This document shows positions 18,999 to 29,466 of a stretch of DNA of 38,972 bases, piece after piece (the stretch's first letter is position 1; every line of letters begins with the position of its first letter). The stretch is from assembly GCA_021807785.1 (NCBI GenBank), contig JAKBCO010000003.1, positions 1-38,972 of the forward strand. Direction: 5' to 3'. Origin of the DNA: Pseudomonadota bacterium. Its GTDB lineage: Bacteria > Pseudomonadota > Alphaproteobacteria > Acetobacterales > Acetobacteraceae. Below the pieces are notes generated by a model. The model saw only the letters and a program-made list of their open reading frames with translations, was not told the origin of the DNA and did no database searches. The translations under genes and the position numbers were made by a program.

Positions 18999-20071
18999 TC
19001 CGCCGCCTTCGCCAGGGCGGCCGCGCGCAGCCGGCGCACCGCCTCGGCCTCGGACTGGAAATCCACGTAGTGCGGCAGTTTCAGATGCTCGACGAAGCCG
19101 GTGGCCTCGATATTGTCGGCGTGCGCCAGCACGAACTCGGGATTCTGCGCCGGGGCGGTGACCGCCTCGCCGAGTTCCTCCGCCTGCATCGCGCGGTCGA
19201 GCAGCGCCATCGCCATCGCCCGCCGATCGGCCTGGCCGAACGCCAGACCGTAGCCGGCGGTGAAGCAGGCGGGTTCGGTCTTGCCGCCGTGGAACTGGTT
19301 GACCATCTGGCACTCGGTCAGCACCACCTCGCCGATGTCGATCGGAAAGCCGAGCTCGTCGGGAACCAGCTCCACGCTGACCGCGCCCATGCGGATCTCG
19401 CCGGCGAACGGGTGGCTGCCGCCATAGCCGCGCTGGGTGGAATAGCCCATGCCGAGCAGGAACCCCTCATCGCCGCGGGCGAGGCCCTGGAGCCGCGCAT
19501 CGCGCGGGGCCGGGTGCGCCAGCGCTTCACGGGTGAGGTCGAACGGGGTGACCTCGGAGGCCGGTTCCGGGCGCAACAAGCCCTCGGCGGCGAGCAGCTC
19601 GGCCACCCGCGGCATCGCCTCCACAGGGTCGGAGGCGCGCGGGGCGGCCGGCGGCGGGGCATCATCCAGCAGGGTGAAATCCAGCAGCCGATGCGTGTAA
19701 TCGGTGGTCGGGCCGAGGATCTGTCCGCCCGGCACGTCCTTGAAGATGGCGGAGACGCGCCGGCGCACCGCCATCCGCCCGGTCTCCAGCGGCAGGGCGG
19801 CGCCGAACCGGGGCAGGGTGGTGCGGAAGGCGCGCAGCAGGAAGGCGGCCTCGATCAAATCCCCCTCGGCCTGGCGGATCGCCAGCGCGGCGAGCACGGG
19901 ATCGTGCAGCGAGGCCTCCGCCATCACCCGTTCCACCGCCCGGCCGAGCTGGCCCGCGATCTGCGCCGTGCTCAGCGCCGGCACCGCGGGATCGCCGCGC
20001 CGCGCCGCTTCCCGCCAGGCATGGGCGGCGTCGATCGCGCGTTCGCCGCCCTTGACCGCGACATAGGCCAT
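18995..20071 (-). CDS. phnI: C-P lyase complex subunit PhnI
   Basis: MAYVAVKGGERAIDAAHAW; GYSTQRGYGGSHPFAGEIRMGAVSVE; GEVVLTECQMVNQF. Confidence 0.97.
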   Translation of the reverse strand: MAYVAVKGGERAIDAAHAWREAARRGDPAVPALSTAQIAGQLGRAVERVMAEASLHDPVLAALAIRQAEGDLIEAAFLLRAFRTTLPRFGAALPLETGRMAVRRRVSAIFKDVPGGQILGPTTDYTHRLLDFTLLDDAPPPAAPRASDPVEAMPRVAELLAAEGLLRPEPASEVTPFDLTREALAHPAPRDARLQGLARGDEGFLLGMGYSTQRGYGGSHPFAGEIRMGAVSVELVPDELGFPIDIGEVVLTECQMVNQFHGGKTEPACFTAGYGLAFGQADRRAMAMALLDRAMQAEELGEAVTAPAQNPEFVLAHADNIEATGFVEHLKLPHYVDFQSEAEAVRRLRAAALAKAAE

Positions 20072-20646
20072 TACGCCACCTCCAGCGCAGCCGAGCGGGG
20101 CAAGGCGGCAAGACGGGGACCGGCGCAGAGGAACACATCCACCCCGCGCGGGAAGAGCGCGTGGTTGGCCGCCCAGAAGGCGGCGAATCCTTCCGGCAGG
20201 GCGGCGGCGAAATCGGTGCTGGCGGCAAGCCCGGGGCCGGACAGGCGCCAGCGCGTGCCCTCCCCCAGCGCCGCCACCGGAAGGATCAGGCTGGCACCGT
20301 CCTGCGGGGCCTCGTCGCTGCCGAGCCCGATTGTATCCAGGGCGGGCAGACCGGCGGCCAGCACGAAGCCGGCGCGGGACAGCGGCACTTCGGGCGCGCC
20401 GGTGTGGAAGCGCAGCCAGGCGCGGGCGGGGGCGAAGATCGGGTCCAGCCACAGCCCGGTATCGGCGTCGGCCAGGGTCAGCAGCAGCGCGCCGGCGGCG
20501 ATCGGCAGCGGCGGCGGCACCGCCAGGGTGGGGGCCGGGGCGACGATGGCGCCGGGATGCGATTGCGCCCACAGAATGGCGCGGAACGCGGCCTGGGCGT
20601 CGGTGACCGGGTCGGGGAAACCCGGCAGGTCGGGGACCGCGCTCAT
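20071..20646 (-). CDS. phnH: C-P lyase complex subunit PhnH
   Basis: PGFPDPVTDAQAAFRAILWAQSHPG; ANHALFPRGVDVFLCAGPRLAALPRS; genomic position between phnG and phnI. Confidence 0.95.
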   Translation of the reverse strand: MSAVPDLPGFPDPVTDAQAAFRAILWAQSHPGAIVAPAPTLAVPPPLPIAAGALLLTLADADTGLWLDPIFAPARAWLRFHTGAPEVPLSRAGFVLAAGLPALDTIGLGSDEAPQDGASLILPVAALGEGTRWRLSGPGLAASTDFAAALPEGFAAFWAANHALFPRGVDVFLCAGPRLAALPRSAALEVA

Positions 20647-21089
20647 CCGCGCATCGTCTGCAAGGTGAAGAACGCGACCCTGGTGGCGGCGGCGCGGGCG
20701 GCGATGTCCGCCCGCGCCGCCGCCTGGGACGCGGCCAGGGGCGCGATCAGGGTCTCGCCGAGCGGGGCGGCGAAATCCGGGTGCTGGAGCAGCGCGTCGG
20801 CGAGCGCCGCCAGCTCGGCGTGATCGGCGTCGCGGCCCATGATGGTGGCGTGGCCCACCGGCCCGTCCCGCAGGCGAAGGGTGCAGCGGGTGACGGTGAT
20901 CTCGCCGAGATTGAACGGGGCGCCGGTGCCGCCCATGCGCCCGCGCAGCATCACCAGGCCGGTTTCCGGTCCGCGCAGGCGGCGGGCTTCGGGCCGGGCG
21001 TCGGGTGGCGGCAGGGCGGCGGCGATGCGCGCGGCATCGGCGCGGGCGAGCACCGCGATCCAGGCTTGGCGAGGGGTGGGCGCCGGCAT
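20643..21089 (-). CDS. phnG: C-P lyase complex subunit PhnG
   Basis: RQAWIAVLARADAARIAAAL, GLVMLRGRMGGTGAPFNLGEITVTRCTLRL, GHATIMGRDADHAELAALADALLQ. Confidence 0.95.
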   Translation of the reverse strand: MPAPTPRQAWIAVLARADAARIAAALPPPDARPEARRLRGPETGLVMLRGRMGGTGAPFNLGEITVTRCTLRLRDGPVGHATIMGRDADHAELAALADALLQHPDFAAPLGETLIAPLAASQAAARADIAARAAATRVAFFTLQTMRG

Positions 21090-21233
21090 GTCTAGACAAG
21101 TAGGGGAGCGAAGGGCGCCCGGTCAACCATCCGCGCATGACATTTCCGCGCCGGCCGCGCCGCGGCGCCGCGGTTTGCCGCCCCACCCCGACGCATGGCA
21201 CTCTGCCGCCCAACCCACCCGTCCAAGGCTGCC

Positions 21234-22109
21234 ATGCCCCTCCTCACCCTCCGCGCCGCCATCGCCGACTACCCGCATGTGCGCGCGCTGCGCGACGGCC
21301 GCGTCCGCTCCGATCGCGTCGCCTTCGACTTCGTTCCCATCAGCCCGATCTCCCGCGCTTTCCGCCCGATGGTCCGCGACCTCGCCTTCGACCTCTCGGA
21401 GATGGCGGTGGCCACCCTGGCTCAGGCCCATGCCCGCCAGGTGCCGATCATCGGCCTGCCGATCGTGCTGATGCGCGGCTTCCACCACGCCGCCCTGGTC
21501 TGCCGCGCCGACAGCACGCTGCGTCCGACCGCGCTCGCCGGCGCGCGCATCGGCGTGCGCGCCTTCTCGCAGACCACCGGCGTCTGGCTGCGCGGCATCC
21601 TGGCCGAGACCTACGGGCTGCGCCCCGAGCAGTGCCGCTGGATCACCACCGAGGGCGCCCATGTCGCCGACAGCCCGGACCCCGATTTCGTCACCCGCGC
21701 CCAAGCCGGGGCGGATCTCGCGGCGATGCTGCGCGCGGGCGAGATCGACGCCGGCATCGCGCTGGCCGGCCTCGCCCCGGGTGAAACCCGCAGCGTGATC
21801 CCCGATGCCGCCGCCGAGGCCGCGGCCTGGTACCGCCGCACCGGCATCTACCCGGTCAATCACGCGATGGCCCTGCAACGCCGGCTGGTGGACCAGCACC
21901 CGTGGCTGCCCGGCGAACTCGTCGCCCTCTTCGCCGCCGCCAAGGATGCCGCCCCGCCGGCCCCGGTGCCAGCGCTGGAGGGGGCCGACCCGCTGCCCTA
22001 TGGCCTCGCCGCCAACCGCGCCGCCATCGAAACCCTGATGCGCTACACCGCCGCCGACCGGCTGATCCCGCGCGCCTACGCCGCCGACGAGATCTTCCTC
22101 CCCCTCTGA
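21234..22109 (+). CDS. 4,5-dihydroxyphthalate decarboxylase-like / periplasmic-binding-fold protein
   Basis: ALRDGRVRSDRVAFDFVPISPISRAFRPMVRDLAFDLSEMAVATLAQAHA; LRGILAETYGLRPEQCRWIT; GIYPVNHAMALQRRLVDQHPWLPGEL. Confidence 0.75.
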   Translation: MPLLTLRAAIADYPHVRALRDGRVRSDRVAFDFVPISPISRAFRPMVRDLAFDLSEMAVATLAQAHARQVPIIGLPIVLMRGFHHAALVCRADSTLRPTALAGARIGVRAFSQTTGVWLRGILAETYGLRPEQCRWITTEGAHVADSPDPDFVTRAQAGADLAAMLRAGEIDAGIALAGLAPGETRSVIPDAAAEAAAWYRRTGIYPVNHAMALQRRLVDQHPWLPGELVALFAAAKDAAPPAPVPALEGADPLPYGLAANRAAIETLMRYTAADRLIPRAYAADEIFLPL

Positions 22110-22124
22110 TCCGGAGCCGCCACC

Positions 22125-22985
22125 ATGCCCGACCTGCCCCGCCTGAACGGCGCCATCCGCGCCCTGGAATCCGGCAAGCCCGCCTTCACCACCTTCGCCC
22201 CACCCGAGCTCGGCACCGCGATCTCGCTGGCCACCACCGCCTATGACGCGGTGGTGTTCGAGATGGAACACAATCCGTACGACATCACCGCGCTCCGCCA
22301 CTGCCTGCAATACATGCTCAACCGCGGCCAGATCGCCGCCGCCGGCAGCGTCGCGCCGGCGGTCACGCCGATGGTCCGCATCCCGCCCAACGGCGGCGAG
22401 AACAGCCAGTGGATCGCCAAGCAGGTGCTGGATATCGGCGTCTATGGGGTGGTCTGGCCGCATGTCTCGACGGTCGAGGACGCGCGCAACGCGGTCGCCG
22501 CCTGCCGCTATCCGCGGCCCGAGGGTGCCCCTCATTTCCACCCCGCGGGCCAGCGCGGCGACGCGCCCACCGCCGCGGCCCGCTACTGGGGCATCTCCGC
22601 CCAGGACTACTACAAGCGCGCCGATGTCTGGCCGCTGGCCCCGGACGGGGAGATCCTGGTCGCCATCATGTGCGAGGAGAAGCGCGCCATCGCCAACCTG
22701 CCGCGGATCCTGAAGGACGTCCCCGGCATCGGCGTGGTGCTGGTGGGCGAGGGCGACCTGTCGCAGGACCTCGGCCATCCGCGCCAGTACGAACATCCGA
22801 CCGTCGCCGCCGCCATCGCCGAGGTGGTTGCGATCTGCAAGGATGCCGGCGTGCCCTGCGGGCATCCGCATGTCGATACGAAGAACGTCGATGCGGTGCT
22901 GGCGCAAGGATTCCGCTGGCTGATGGCCGCTCCGGTGCCTTCCTACGCCGCGCTCGAACGCGGGCGGTCGGCGAGCGGGCGGTAG
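22125..22985 (+). CDS. HpcH/HpaI aldolase / citrate lyase-family protein
   Basis: AYDAVVFEMEHNPYDI, WIAKQVLDIGVYGVVWPHVSTVEDARNAVAACRYP, ILVAIMCEEKRAIANLPRILKDVPGIGVVLVGEGDLSQDLG. Confidence 0.88.
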   Translation: MPDLPRLNGAIRALESGKPAFTTFAPPELGTAISLATTAYDAVVFEMEHNPYDITALRHCLQYMLNRGQIAAAGSVAPAVTPMVRIPPNGGENSQWIAKQVLDIGVYGVVWPHVSTVEDARNAVAACRYPRPEGAPHFHPAGQRGDAPTAAARYWGISAQDYYKRADVWPLAPDGEILVAIMCEEKRAIANLPRILKDVPGIGVVLVGEGDLSQDLGHPRQYEHPTVAAAIAEVVAICKDAGVPCGHPHVDTKNVDAVLAQGFRWLMAAPVPSYAALERGRSASGR

Positions 22986-22988
22986 CGG

Positions 22989-23969
22989 TCAACCCGGCCG
23001 GTCCGCCGCCGCGCGGGCCAGCCGGTCGTTGATCGCCAGCCCCAGCCCGTGGCGTGGCACCGGCATCACCGCGATCCGCGCCATCCCCGACGCATCCAGC
23101 GCGCGCAGCCCGGCGAAGAGCCGCGCCGCCGCCTCGGTGAGATCCGCCGCCACGCTGAGCGCGAAGACCGCGCCGGCCCCGGGCAGGGGCGGGCCGAACG
23201 CCAGTAGCGCCTCGTCGGCTGCTACCGAAGTCGCTTCGAGGCGAACCGGCAGGCTGGGCGCGTAGTGCGAGGCGAGCTGGCCCGGCGCGCGCACCGCCTC
23301 CGGCGCGGCGATCGGGCCGGCCCGATCGAGCCGGCCGCCGAGCGCGGCGCGCAACGCCTCCGCCGCCACGCCGCCCGGGCGCAGCAGCACCGGCGTCGGC
23401 CCGGTCAGGTCGAGGACCGTCGATTCCACCCCCACCGCGCAGGGGCCGCTGTCCAGCACCGCGGCGATCCGCCCGTCGAGCTCGGCCAGCACATCCTCGG
23501 CGCGGGTCGGGCTGATCCGCCCGGAGCGATTGGCCGAGGGTGCCGCCACCGGCCGGCCCACCAACGCCAGCAGGGCGCGGGCGACCGGATGCGCGGGCAC
23601 CCGCACCGCGAGGCTGGGCAGCCCCGCCCCGGTCAGCAGCGCCACTCGGCCCGGTTCGCGGCGCGGCAGGATCAGGGTCAGCGGCCCCGGCCAGAACATC
23701 CCGGCCAGGCGCTCGGCGAGCGGGGTTGCCGCCACATCGGCGAACGGCGCCGCCGGGTCGGGATAGTGGCAGATCAGCGGGTTGAAGCGCGGTCGCTGCT
23801 TGGCGGCGAAAATGCCGGCCACCGCTTCCGCATTGGTGGCATCGGCGCCGAGGCCATAGACCGTCTCGGTGCCGAACGCGACCAGCGCGCCGGCGCGCAG
23901 CAGCGCCGCGGCCTCGGCGATGCCGGCCGACGTCGCGGGCAGGCCCAGGGTCGCCCGCAGGGTCGCCAT
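22989..23969 (-). CDS. L-threonylcarbamoyladenylate synthase (Sua5/YrdC-type)
   Basis: LRAGALVAFGTETVYGLGADATNAEAVAGIFAAKQRPRFNPLICH; GRPVAAPSANRSGRISPT; VGVESTVLDLTG; C-terminal Sua5 domain (APGQLASHYAP). Confidence 0.95.
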   Translation of the reverse strand: MATLRATLGLPATSAGIAEAAALLRAGALVAFGTETVYGLGADATNAEAVAGIFAAKQRPRFNPLICHYPDPAAPFADVAATPLAERLAGMFWPGPLTLILPRREPGRVALLTGAGLPSLAVRVPAHPVARALLALVGRPVAAPSANRSGRISPTRAEDVLAELDGRIAAVLDSGPCAVGVESTVLDLTGPTPVLLRPGGVAAEALRAALGGRLDRAGPIAAPEAVRAPGQLASHYAPSLPVRLEATSVAADEALLAFGPPLPGAGAVFALSVAADLTEAAARLFAGLRALDASGMARIAVMPVPRHGLGLAINDRLARAAADRPG

Positions 23970-23971
23970 GC

Positions 23972-24985
23972 TCAGCTGCCCGGGATGCCGGTGGTGGTGG
24001 AATAGGCGAAATGCAGCGCCTGGCCCGGGTGCAACAGGTCCCAGATGGCGTGCGCGGCCATCGCCGCCTCCGAGAAGCCTTGCAGGATCAGCTTGAGCTT
24101 GCCCGGATACTGCGCGACGTCGCCGATCGCATGGATGCCGGGCCGCGAGGTCGCGCAGGTCGCCGGATCGACGGTGATCCGGTGCTGATCCAGCGCCAGC
24201 CCCCAGGTCGCGATCGGACCCAGCTCGGCGGCGAGGCCGAAGAACGCCAGCAGCACATCGGCGGGCAGCATCCGGGTCTCGCCGGCCAGGGTCGCCACTT
24301 CCACCCCGGCCAGCACCCCCGCGTCCCCGTGCAGCGCGTGCAGCTGGTAGGGGATGACGAGCTCCACCTCGCCGCGCGCGGCGGCTTCTTCCAGCGCGGC
24401 GGCGGTCTCCGGCGCGGCGCGGAAGCGGGGGCGGCGATGCACCACCGCCACCCGGGCCAGGTCCTTGAGCGCCAGCGCCCAGTCCACCGCGGAATCGCCG
24501 CCGCCGGCGATCACCACCCGCCGGCCGCGCAAGCTTTCCCGGTCGCGCACGAAATAGCGCACCGCGCCGGTGGCCTCGTAGGCGGCGAGGTCCGCCAGCG
24601 GCGGGCGGTTGGGGCCGAACGCGCCGGCGCCGGCGGCGATCACCACCGCGCGCGCCGCGACCCGCGCGCCGGCATCGGTCCGCAGGACGAACGCGCCCGG
24701 CCCGCCGGACAGCGCCACCACCACCTGGCCCAGCAGACGCGGCGCGGCGAACGGCGCGATCTGGCGTTCCAGCGCCGCCACCAGCGCCCCGGCGTCGATC
24801 GCGGGATGGGCGGGGATGTCGTAGATCGGCTTTTCGGGATAGAGCGCCGCGCATTGCCCGCCGGTCTCGGCCAGCGCGTCGATCAGCACCGCGCGCAGCT
24901 TCAGCATCCCGAGTTCGAAGACGGCGAACAGCCCGGCGGGGCCGGCGCCGATCACGGCGACATCGGTTTCGAGCGTCTCGGGCAC
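23972..24985 (-). CDS. NAD(P)/FAD-dependent oxidoreductase, TrxR-like ferredoxin-NADP+ reductase
   Basis: DVAVIGAGPAGLFAVFELGMLKL, VLIDALAETGGQCAALYPEKPIYDIPAHP, VVIAGGGDSAVDWALALKDLA, GIHAIGDVAQYPGKLKLILQGFSEAAMAAH. Confidence 0.93.
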   Translation of the reverse strand: MPETLETDVAVIGAGPAGLFAVFELGMLKLRAVLIDALAETGGQCAALYPEKPIYDIPAHPAIDAGALVAALERQIAPFAAPRLLGQVVVALSGGPGAFVLRTDAGARVAARAVVIAAGAGAFGPNRPPLADLAAYEATGAVRYFVRDRESLRGRRVVIAGGGDSAVDWALALKDLARVAVVHRRPRFRAAPETAAALEEAAARGEVELVIPYQLHALHGDAGVLAGVEVATLAGETRMLPADVLLAFFGLAAELGPIATWGLALDQHRITVDPATCATSRPGIHAIGDVAQYPGKLKLILQGFSEAAMAAHAIWDLLHPGQALHFAYSTTTGIPGS

Positions 24986-25098
24986 GGGCGGGCTCCGCAG
25001 GCTGGCGGGGGGTTCTACGCAGGGCCCGGGGCGGCGCCAAGCGGGCTTGTCCGCCCGCCCGCCAGGCGGTAGCGAGCCCGGCGATCAGGAGGGTGACG

Positions 25099-25548
25099 AT
25101 GGACTGGAAGGAACACGGCGTGAAGGTGATCCCGGGCAGCAACCTGGACACCAACACCGCCCAGACGCCGGGGATGAACCGCGCCGCGGCGATCAACTAC
25201 GCCCGCGTCGGCGCGCAGAAGATCTGGGCCGGCACGGTGCATATCCACCCCGGCGCCAAGACCGGCGCGCATCATCACGGCGAGCTGGAAAGCGTGATCT
25301 ATGTCCTGAAAGGCCGGGCCCGGATGCGCTGGGGCGATCACCTGGAATTCACCGCCGAGGCCGGGCCGGGCGATTTCATCTACGTCCCGCCCTTCGTGCC
25401 GCATCAGGAGATCAACGCCAGCTCCGACGAGACCCTGGAATGCGTCCTGGTGCGCAGCGATAACGAGGCGGTGGTGGTCAATCTCGACATCGCCCCGGTC
25501 GAGGCGCCGGAGCCGGTGGCCTGGATCGACCCGATTCACAAGGCCTGA
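25099..25548 (+). CDS. Cupin domain-containing protein
   Basis: [38 protein letters not shown] ... [18 protein letters not shown] cupin motifs. Confidence 0.92.
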   Translation: MDWKEHGVKVIPGSNLDTNTAQTPGMNRAAAINYARVGAQKIWAGTVHIHPGAKTGAHHHGELESVIYVLKGRARMRWGDHLEFTAEAGPGDFIYVPPFVPHQEINASSDETLECVLVRSDNEAVVVNLDIAPVEAPEPVAWIDPIHKA

Positions 25549-27461
25549 TCGGGCGGGCGCGCCTCGGCGGCCAGCGCCGCCGCCGCCGCTTCCAGCCCCA
25601 GCACCTCCTGCGCCGCCCCGCCAAGCCGGCGCAGCGCGACCTCGCGGGTCTCCGCCTCCTTCCTTCCGACCACCACCAGCACCGGCACATGCGCGAGGCT
25701 GTGGGTGCGGATCTTGGCGTTGATCTTCTGGTTCGAGGTGTCGAGCCGCACCTCCAGCCCCGCCCGCCGCAGCGTCTCGGCCACCTCGGCGGCATAGGTG
25801 TCGGCGTCGGAGACGATGGTCGCCACCACCGCCTGCACCGGGGCGAGCCAGAGCGGGAACCGGCCGGCATATTGCTCGATCAATATGCCGAGGAAGCGCT
25901 CGAAGCTGCCCAGGATCGCCCGGTGCAGCATGACCGGGCGGCGGCGGGCGCCGTCCTCGGCGGTGTATTCCGCGTCCAGCCGCTCGGGCAGCACGAAATC
26001 CACCTGCAAGGTGCCGCACTGCCAGTCGCGCCCGATCGCATCGCGCAGCACGAATTCCAGCTTCGGGCCGTAGAACGCGCCCTCGCCGGGGTTGAGCGTG
26101 TAGGCGACGCCGGCGGTGGCGCAGGCCTCGCGCAGCGCCGCCTCGGCGCGATCCCAGACCGCATCCTCGCCGGCGCGCACCGCCGGGCGGTCGGAGAACT
26201 TCACCGCGAAACTCTCGAAGCCGAAGTCGCGATAGATCGACGACAGCAGCGCCACGAAGCGCACGGTTTCGGAGGCGATCTGGTCCTCGGTGCAGAAGAT
26301 ATGCGCGTCGTCCTGGGTGAAGGCGCGCACGCGCATGATGCCGTGCAGCGCGCCCGACGGCTCGTAGCGGTGGCAGGCGCCGAATTCGGCCATGCGCAGC
26401 GGCAACTCGCGGTAGGAGCGCACGCCCTGGCGGAAGATCTGCACATGGCACGGGCAGTTCATCGGCTTGAGCGCGAGGGTCTTGTCCTCGTCCTCCACCT
26501 GCGCCACGAACATGTTCTGGCGGAATTTCTCCCAGTGCCCGGAGGCTTCCCACAGCGCGCGATCCACCAGCTGCGGGGTGCGCACTTCCTGATAGCCCGC
26601 CGCGTCCAGCCGCCGGCGCATATAGGCTTCCGTGGTCCGATAGAGACGCCACCCGTTCGGATGCCAGAAGATGCTGCCGACCGCTTCCTCCTGGATATGA
26701 AACAGGTCCATCTCCTTGCCGATGCGGCGGTGATCGCGGCGCTCGGCTTCCTCGAGCTGATGCAGATAGGCATCGAGCTCCTTCTGGTCGCGCCAGGCGG
26801 TGCCGTAGATGCGGCTCAGCATGGCGTTGCGGTGATCGCCGCGCCAATAGGCCCCGGCCACCTTCATCAGCTTGAAGGCGGGGCCGATATCGGAGGTCGC
26901 GCGCATATGCGGCCCGCGGCAAAGATCGACCCATTCGCCCTGGGTATAGAGGCTGATCGTCTCGCCCCTGGGCAGGTCCTGGATCAGTTCCGCCTTGTAT
27001 TTCTCTCCCTTGTCCTGGAAGAAGCGGATCGCGTCCTCGCGGTCCAGCACGCGGCGGCGGAACGGCGCGCCACGCGCGACGATCTCGTGCATCCGCGCTT
27101 CGATGGCGGGAAAATCCTCCGGGGTGAACGGCTCGTTGCGGGCGAAGTCGTAATAGAACCCGTGCTCGATCGCCGGGCCGATGGTCACCTGGGTGCCGGG
27201 GAACAGGCTCTGCACCGCCTCGGCCAGCACATGCGCGGCGTCGTGGCGGATCAGCTCCAGCGCCTCCGGGTCGCGCCGGGTGACGAACACCACCGCCGCG
27301 TCGTGCTCGATCTCGGTCGCCAGATCGACCAGCTTGCCGTCGAGGCGCATGGCCAGCGCGGCGCGGGCGAGGCCGGGGCCGATCGCCTCGGCCACCGCGG
27401 TGCCGGTGACGGGCGCGGCGAAATGACGCACGGAACCGTCGGGCAGGGTGATGGCGGGCAT
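25536..27461 (-). CDS. thrS: Threonyl-tRNA synthetase
   Basis: [100 protein letters not shown]. Confidence 0.98.
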   Translation of the reverse strand: MPAITLPDGSVRHFAAPVTGTAVAEAIGPGLARAALAMRLDGKLVDLATEIEHDAAVVFVTRRDPEALELIRHDAAHVLAEAVQSLFPGTQVTIGPAIEHGFYYDFARNEPFTPEDFPAIEARMHEIVARGAPFRRRVLDREDAIRFFQDKGEKYKAELIQDLPRGETISLYTQGEWVDLCRGPHMRATSDIGPAFKLMKVAGAYWRGDHRNAMLSRIYGTAWRDQKELDAYLHQLEEAERRDHRRIGKEMDLFHIQEEAVGSIFWHPNGWRLYRTTEAYMRRRLDAAGYQEVRTPQLVDRALWEASGHWEKFRQNMFVAQVEDEDKTLALKPMNCPCHVQIFRQGVRSYRELPLRMAEFGACHRYEPSGALHGIMRVRAFTQDDAHIFCTEDQIASETVRFVALLSSIYRDFGFESFAVKFSDRPAVRAGEDAVWDRAEAALREACATAGVAYTLNPGEGAFYGPKLEFVLRDAIGRDWQCGTLQVDFVLPERLDAEYTAEDGARRRPVMLHRAILGSFERFLGILIEQYAGRFPLWLAPVQAVVATIVSDADTYAAEVAETLRRAGLEVRLDTSNQKINAKIRTHSLAHVPVLVVVGRKEAETREVALRRLGGAAQEVLGLEAAAAALAAEARPPDQAL

Positions 27462-27498
27462 GGGCGAGGGAGCTCCGAAGTTTTGAGGCCGGCCGGTT

Positions 27499-28929
27499 CT
27501 ATGGCGTCAGGCCCGCGGTCGGGCAAGGTGGGACGGGCGGGATCGGCCCCACCGCCCGGCGCAGCGCCGCGGCGATCGGCGCGGCGTCGGTCTCGGCGAT
27601 ATTGGTAAACCCCAGCAACAATCCCTGCGCGCGGGGCGGCCCCAGGAACTGCGCCGACAGCGCCGCCGGCCCGAGCCCGGCCGCCTCGGCCCGCCGCACC
27701 GCCGCCAGGTCCCACCCCGGGCGGGTGCCGTCGGGGCAGAGGGCCAGCAGCTGCAACCCGCCCGGCCGCGGCAGCACCGTCAGCCGCCCCGCGAACGCCT
27801 CGGTCACCGCCGCGGCCAGCGCCGCCCGCCGTACCGCATAGGCCGAGCGCATCCGGCGCAGATGGCGGGCGAAATGCCCCTCGGTCAGGAACGCGGCCAC
27901 CGCCGCCTGGGTCAGCGCCGGCGCGCCATGCGTCGCCAGCAGCGCCTGCCGGGTCGCCGCGACGAGCAGCTCCGCCGGCACCACCACATAACCAAGCCGC
28001 AGGCCAGGGAACAGCGTCTTGCTGAAGCTGCCGGCCAGGATCACCCGATCGCCGGTGTCCCGGCTTTTCAGCGCCGGCGGACGCACCCCGAGGTAGTGGA
28101 ACTCGGCATCGTAATCATCCTCGATCAGGAATCCGCCGCGGCGCGCCGCCCAGTCCAGCAGCGCCTGCCGTCGATGCGCCGAAAGCGCGACCCCGGTCGG
28201 GCTCTGATGGGCCGGCGTCAGCACCGCGACCCGCGCCCGATCATCGGGCGGGATGGTGGCGCCCTCCGCATCCACCGCCAGCGGCAAGACCAGCGCGCCG
28301 GCTGCCGCCAGCGCCCGCGCCGCCAGCTTGTAGCCCGGATTTTCGCACCACACCGCCGCGCCGGCGGGCAACAGCAGCCGCGCCAGCAAGGTCAGCGCGC
28401 CCTGGTAGCCCGCGGTCACGATCACCTGCGAGGCCGCGCAGGCGACCCCGCGCGCCACCGCGAGATAGGACGCGATCGCCGCCCGCAGCGCCGCAAGCCC
28501 GGCCGGATCCGGGTAGGCCAGCGCCGCGCCGGCCCCCCCGCGCGCCGCGCGCGCCACCAGCCGCGCCCACAGCGCGCGGGGAAACAAATCCAGCGCCGGA
28601 AGCCCCACGCGGAGCGGCGGCGGGCGGGCGGGCGGCGCAAGGGGCGGCCCGAGCGGCGACGAGACGGTCGGCGCGGCGCCGGGACGCGCCGCCGGCGAGA
28701 CGAGGGTGCCGCGGGGACCCTGGGTCATCAGCAGCCCCTCGCCGGCCAGCCGGGCATAGGCCGCATCCACCGTCCCGCGCGCGACGCCGAGCTGCGCCGC
28801 CAGCGCCCGCGCCGAGGCCAGCCGTTCCCCGGGCGCGAGGGTGCCGTCGGCCACCGCGGCGCGGATGCGCCCGGCCAGCTGGTCCTGCAGCGACCGCCGC
28901 CGGGTCCGGTCGAGGGTGAAGAGTGCCAT
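27499..28929 (-). CDS. MocR/PdxR-type transcriptional regulator (GntR HTH + aminotransferase class I)
   Basis: [99 protein letters not shown]. Confidence 0.95.
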   Translation of the reverse strand: MALFTLDRTRRRSLQDQLAGRIRAAVADGTLAPGERLASARALAAQLGVARGTVDAAYARLAGEGLLMTQGPRGTLVSPAARPGAAPTVSSPLGPPLAPPARPPPLRVGLPALDLFPRALWARLVARAARGGAGAALAYPDPAGLAALRAAIASYLAVARGVACAASQVIVTAGYQGALTLLARLLLPAGAAVWCENPGYKLAARALAAAGALVLPLAVDAEGATIPPDDRARVAVLTPAHQSPTGVALSAHRRQALLDWAARRGGFLIEDDYDAEFHYLGVRPPALKSRDTGDRVILAGSFSKTLFPGLRLGYVVVPAELLVAATRQALLATHGAPALTQAAVAAFLTEGHFARHLRRMRSAYAVRRAALAAAVTEAFAGRLTVLPRPGGLQLLALCPDGTRPGWDLAAVRRAEAAGLGPAALSAQFLGPPRAQGLLLGFTNIAETDAAPIAAALRRAVGPIPPVPPCPTAGLTP

Positions 28930-29013
28930 GGCCCAATAATTTAGCCGAGTTTTGGTACTTTGCAGTGAGCCATCGGCGCGCCACCCTCACCCGGTTCCTC
29001 GGGAGCCGATGCC

Positions 29014-29466
29014 ATGCACACCGAACGCCTGTCCCCGCCCGACCTGTCGCCCGACGCCTATCGCGCCATCCGCGCCGTGGAAGCCGCCGCGCGCGCGCAT
29101 GGCCTGCCGGAACGGCTGATCGAGTTGGTGAAGCTGCGCGCCTCGCAGATCAACGGCTGCGCCTTCTGCCTCGACATGCATTCCCGCCTGCTGCGCGCCG
29201 CCGGCGAGCCGGAGCAGCGCCTGCATGTTCTTGCCGGCTGGCGCGACTCGCCGCTCTTCACCGCCGCCGAACGGGCCGTGCTGGGCTGGACCGAGGCGCT
29301 GACCCTGGTCGCCGAGACCCATGCACCCGACGTCGCCTACGCGCCGCTGCGCGATCATTTCTCGGACCGCGAGATCGTCGATCTGACCATCCTGATCGGT
29401 ACCATCAACCTCTGGAACCGGCTGGCGATCGGGATGCGCTACGTCCATGACGTGGCGGCGGCATGA
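29014..29466 (+). CDS. Carboxymuconolactone decarboxylase / AhpD-like peroxidase-fold protein
   Basis: ELVKLRASQINGCAFCLDMHSRLLRAAGEPEQRLHVLAGWRDSPLFTAAERAVLGWTEALTLV; CxxC-xxxH motif. Confidence 0.95.
   Translation: MHTERLSPPDLSPDAYRAIRAVEAAARAHGLPERLIELVKLRASQINGCAFCLDMHSRLLRAAGEPEQRLHVLAGWRDSPLFTAAERAVLGWTEALTLVAETHAPDVAYAPLRDHFSDREIVDLTILIGTINLWNRLAIGMRYVHDVAAA

Noticed and set aside
21123-22907. 594-aa minus-strand ORF opposite the decarboxylase/aldolase pair
   Set aside because: Gly/Asp/His-rich shadow frame of two recognised proteins.
25689-27608. 639-aa plus-strand ORF (and 25015..26934 minus) over thrS
   Set aside because: thrS is unambiguous; these are overlapping frames.
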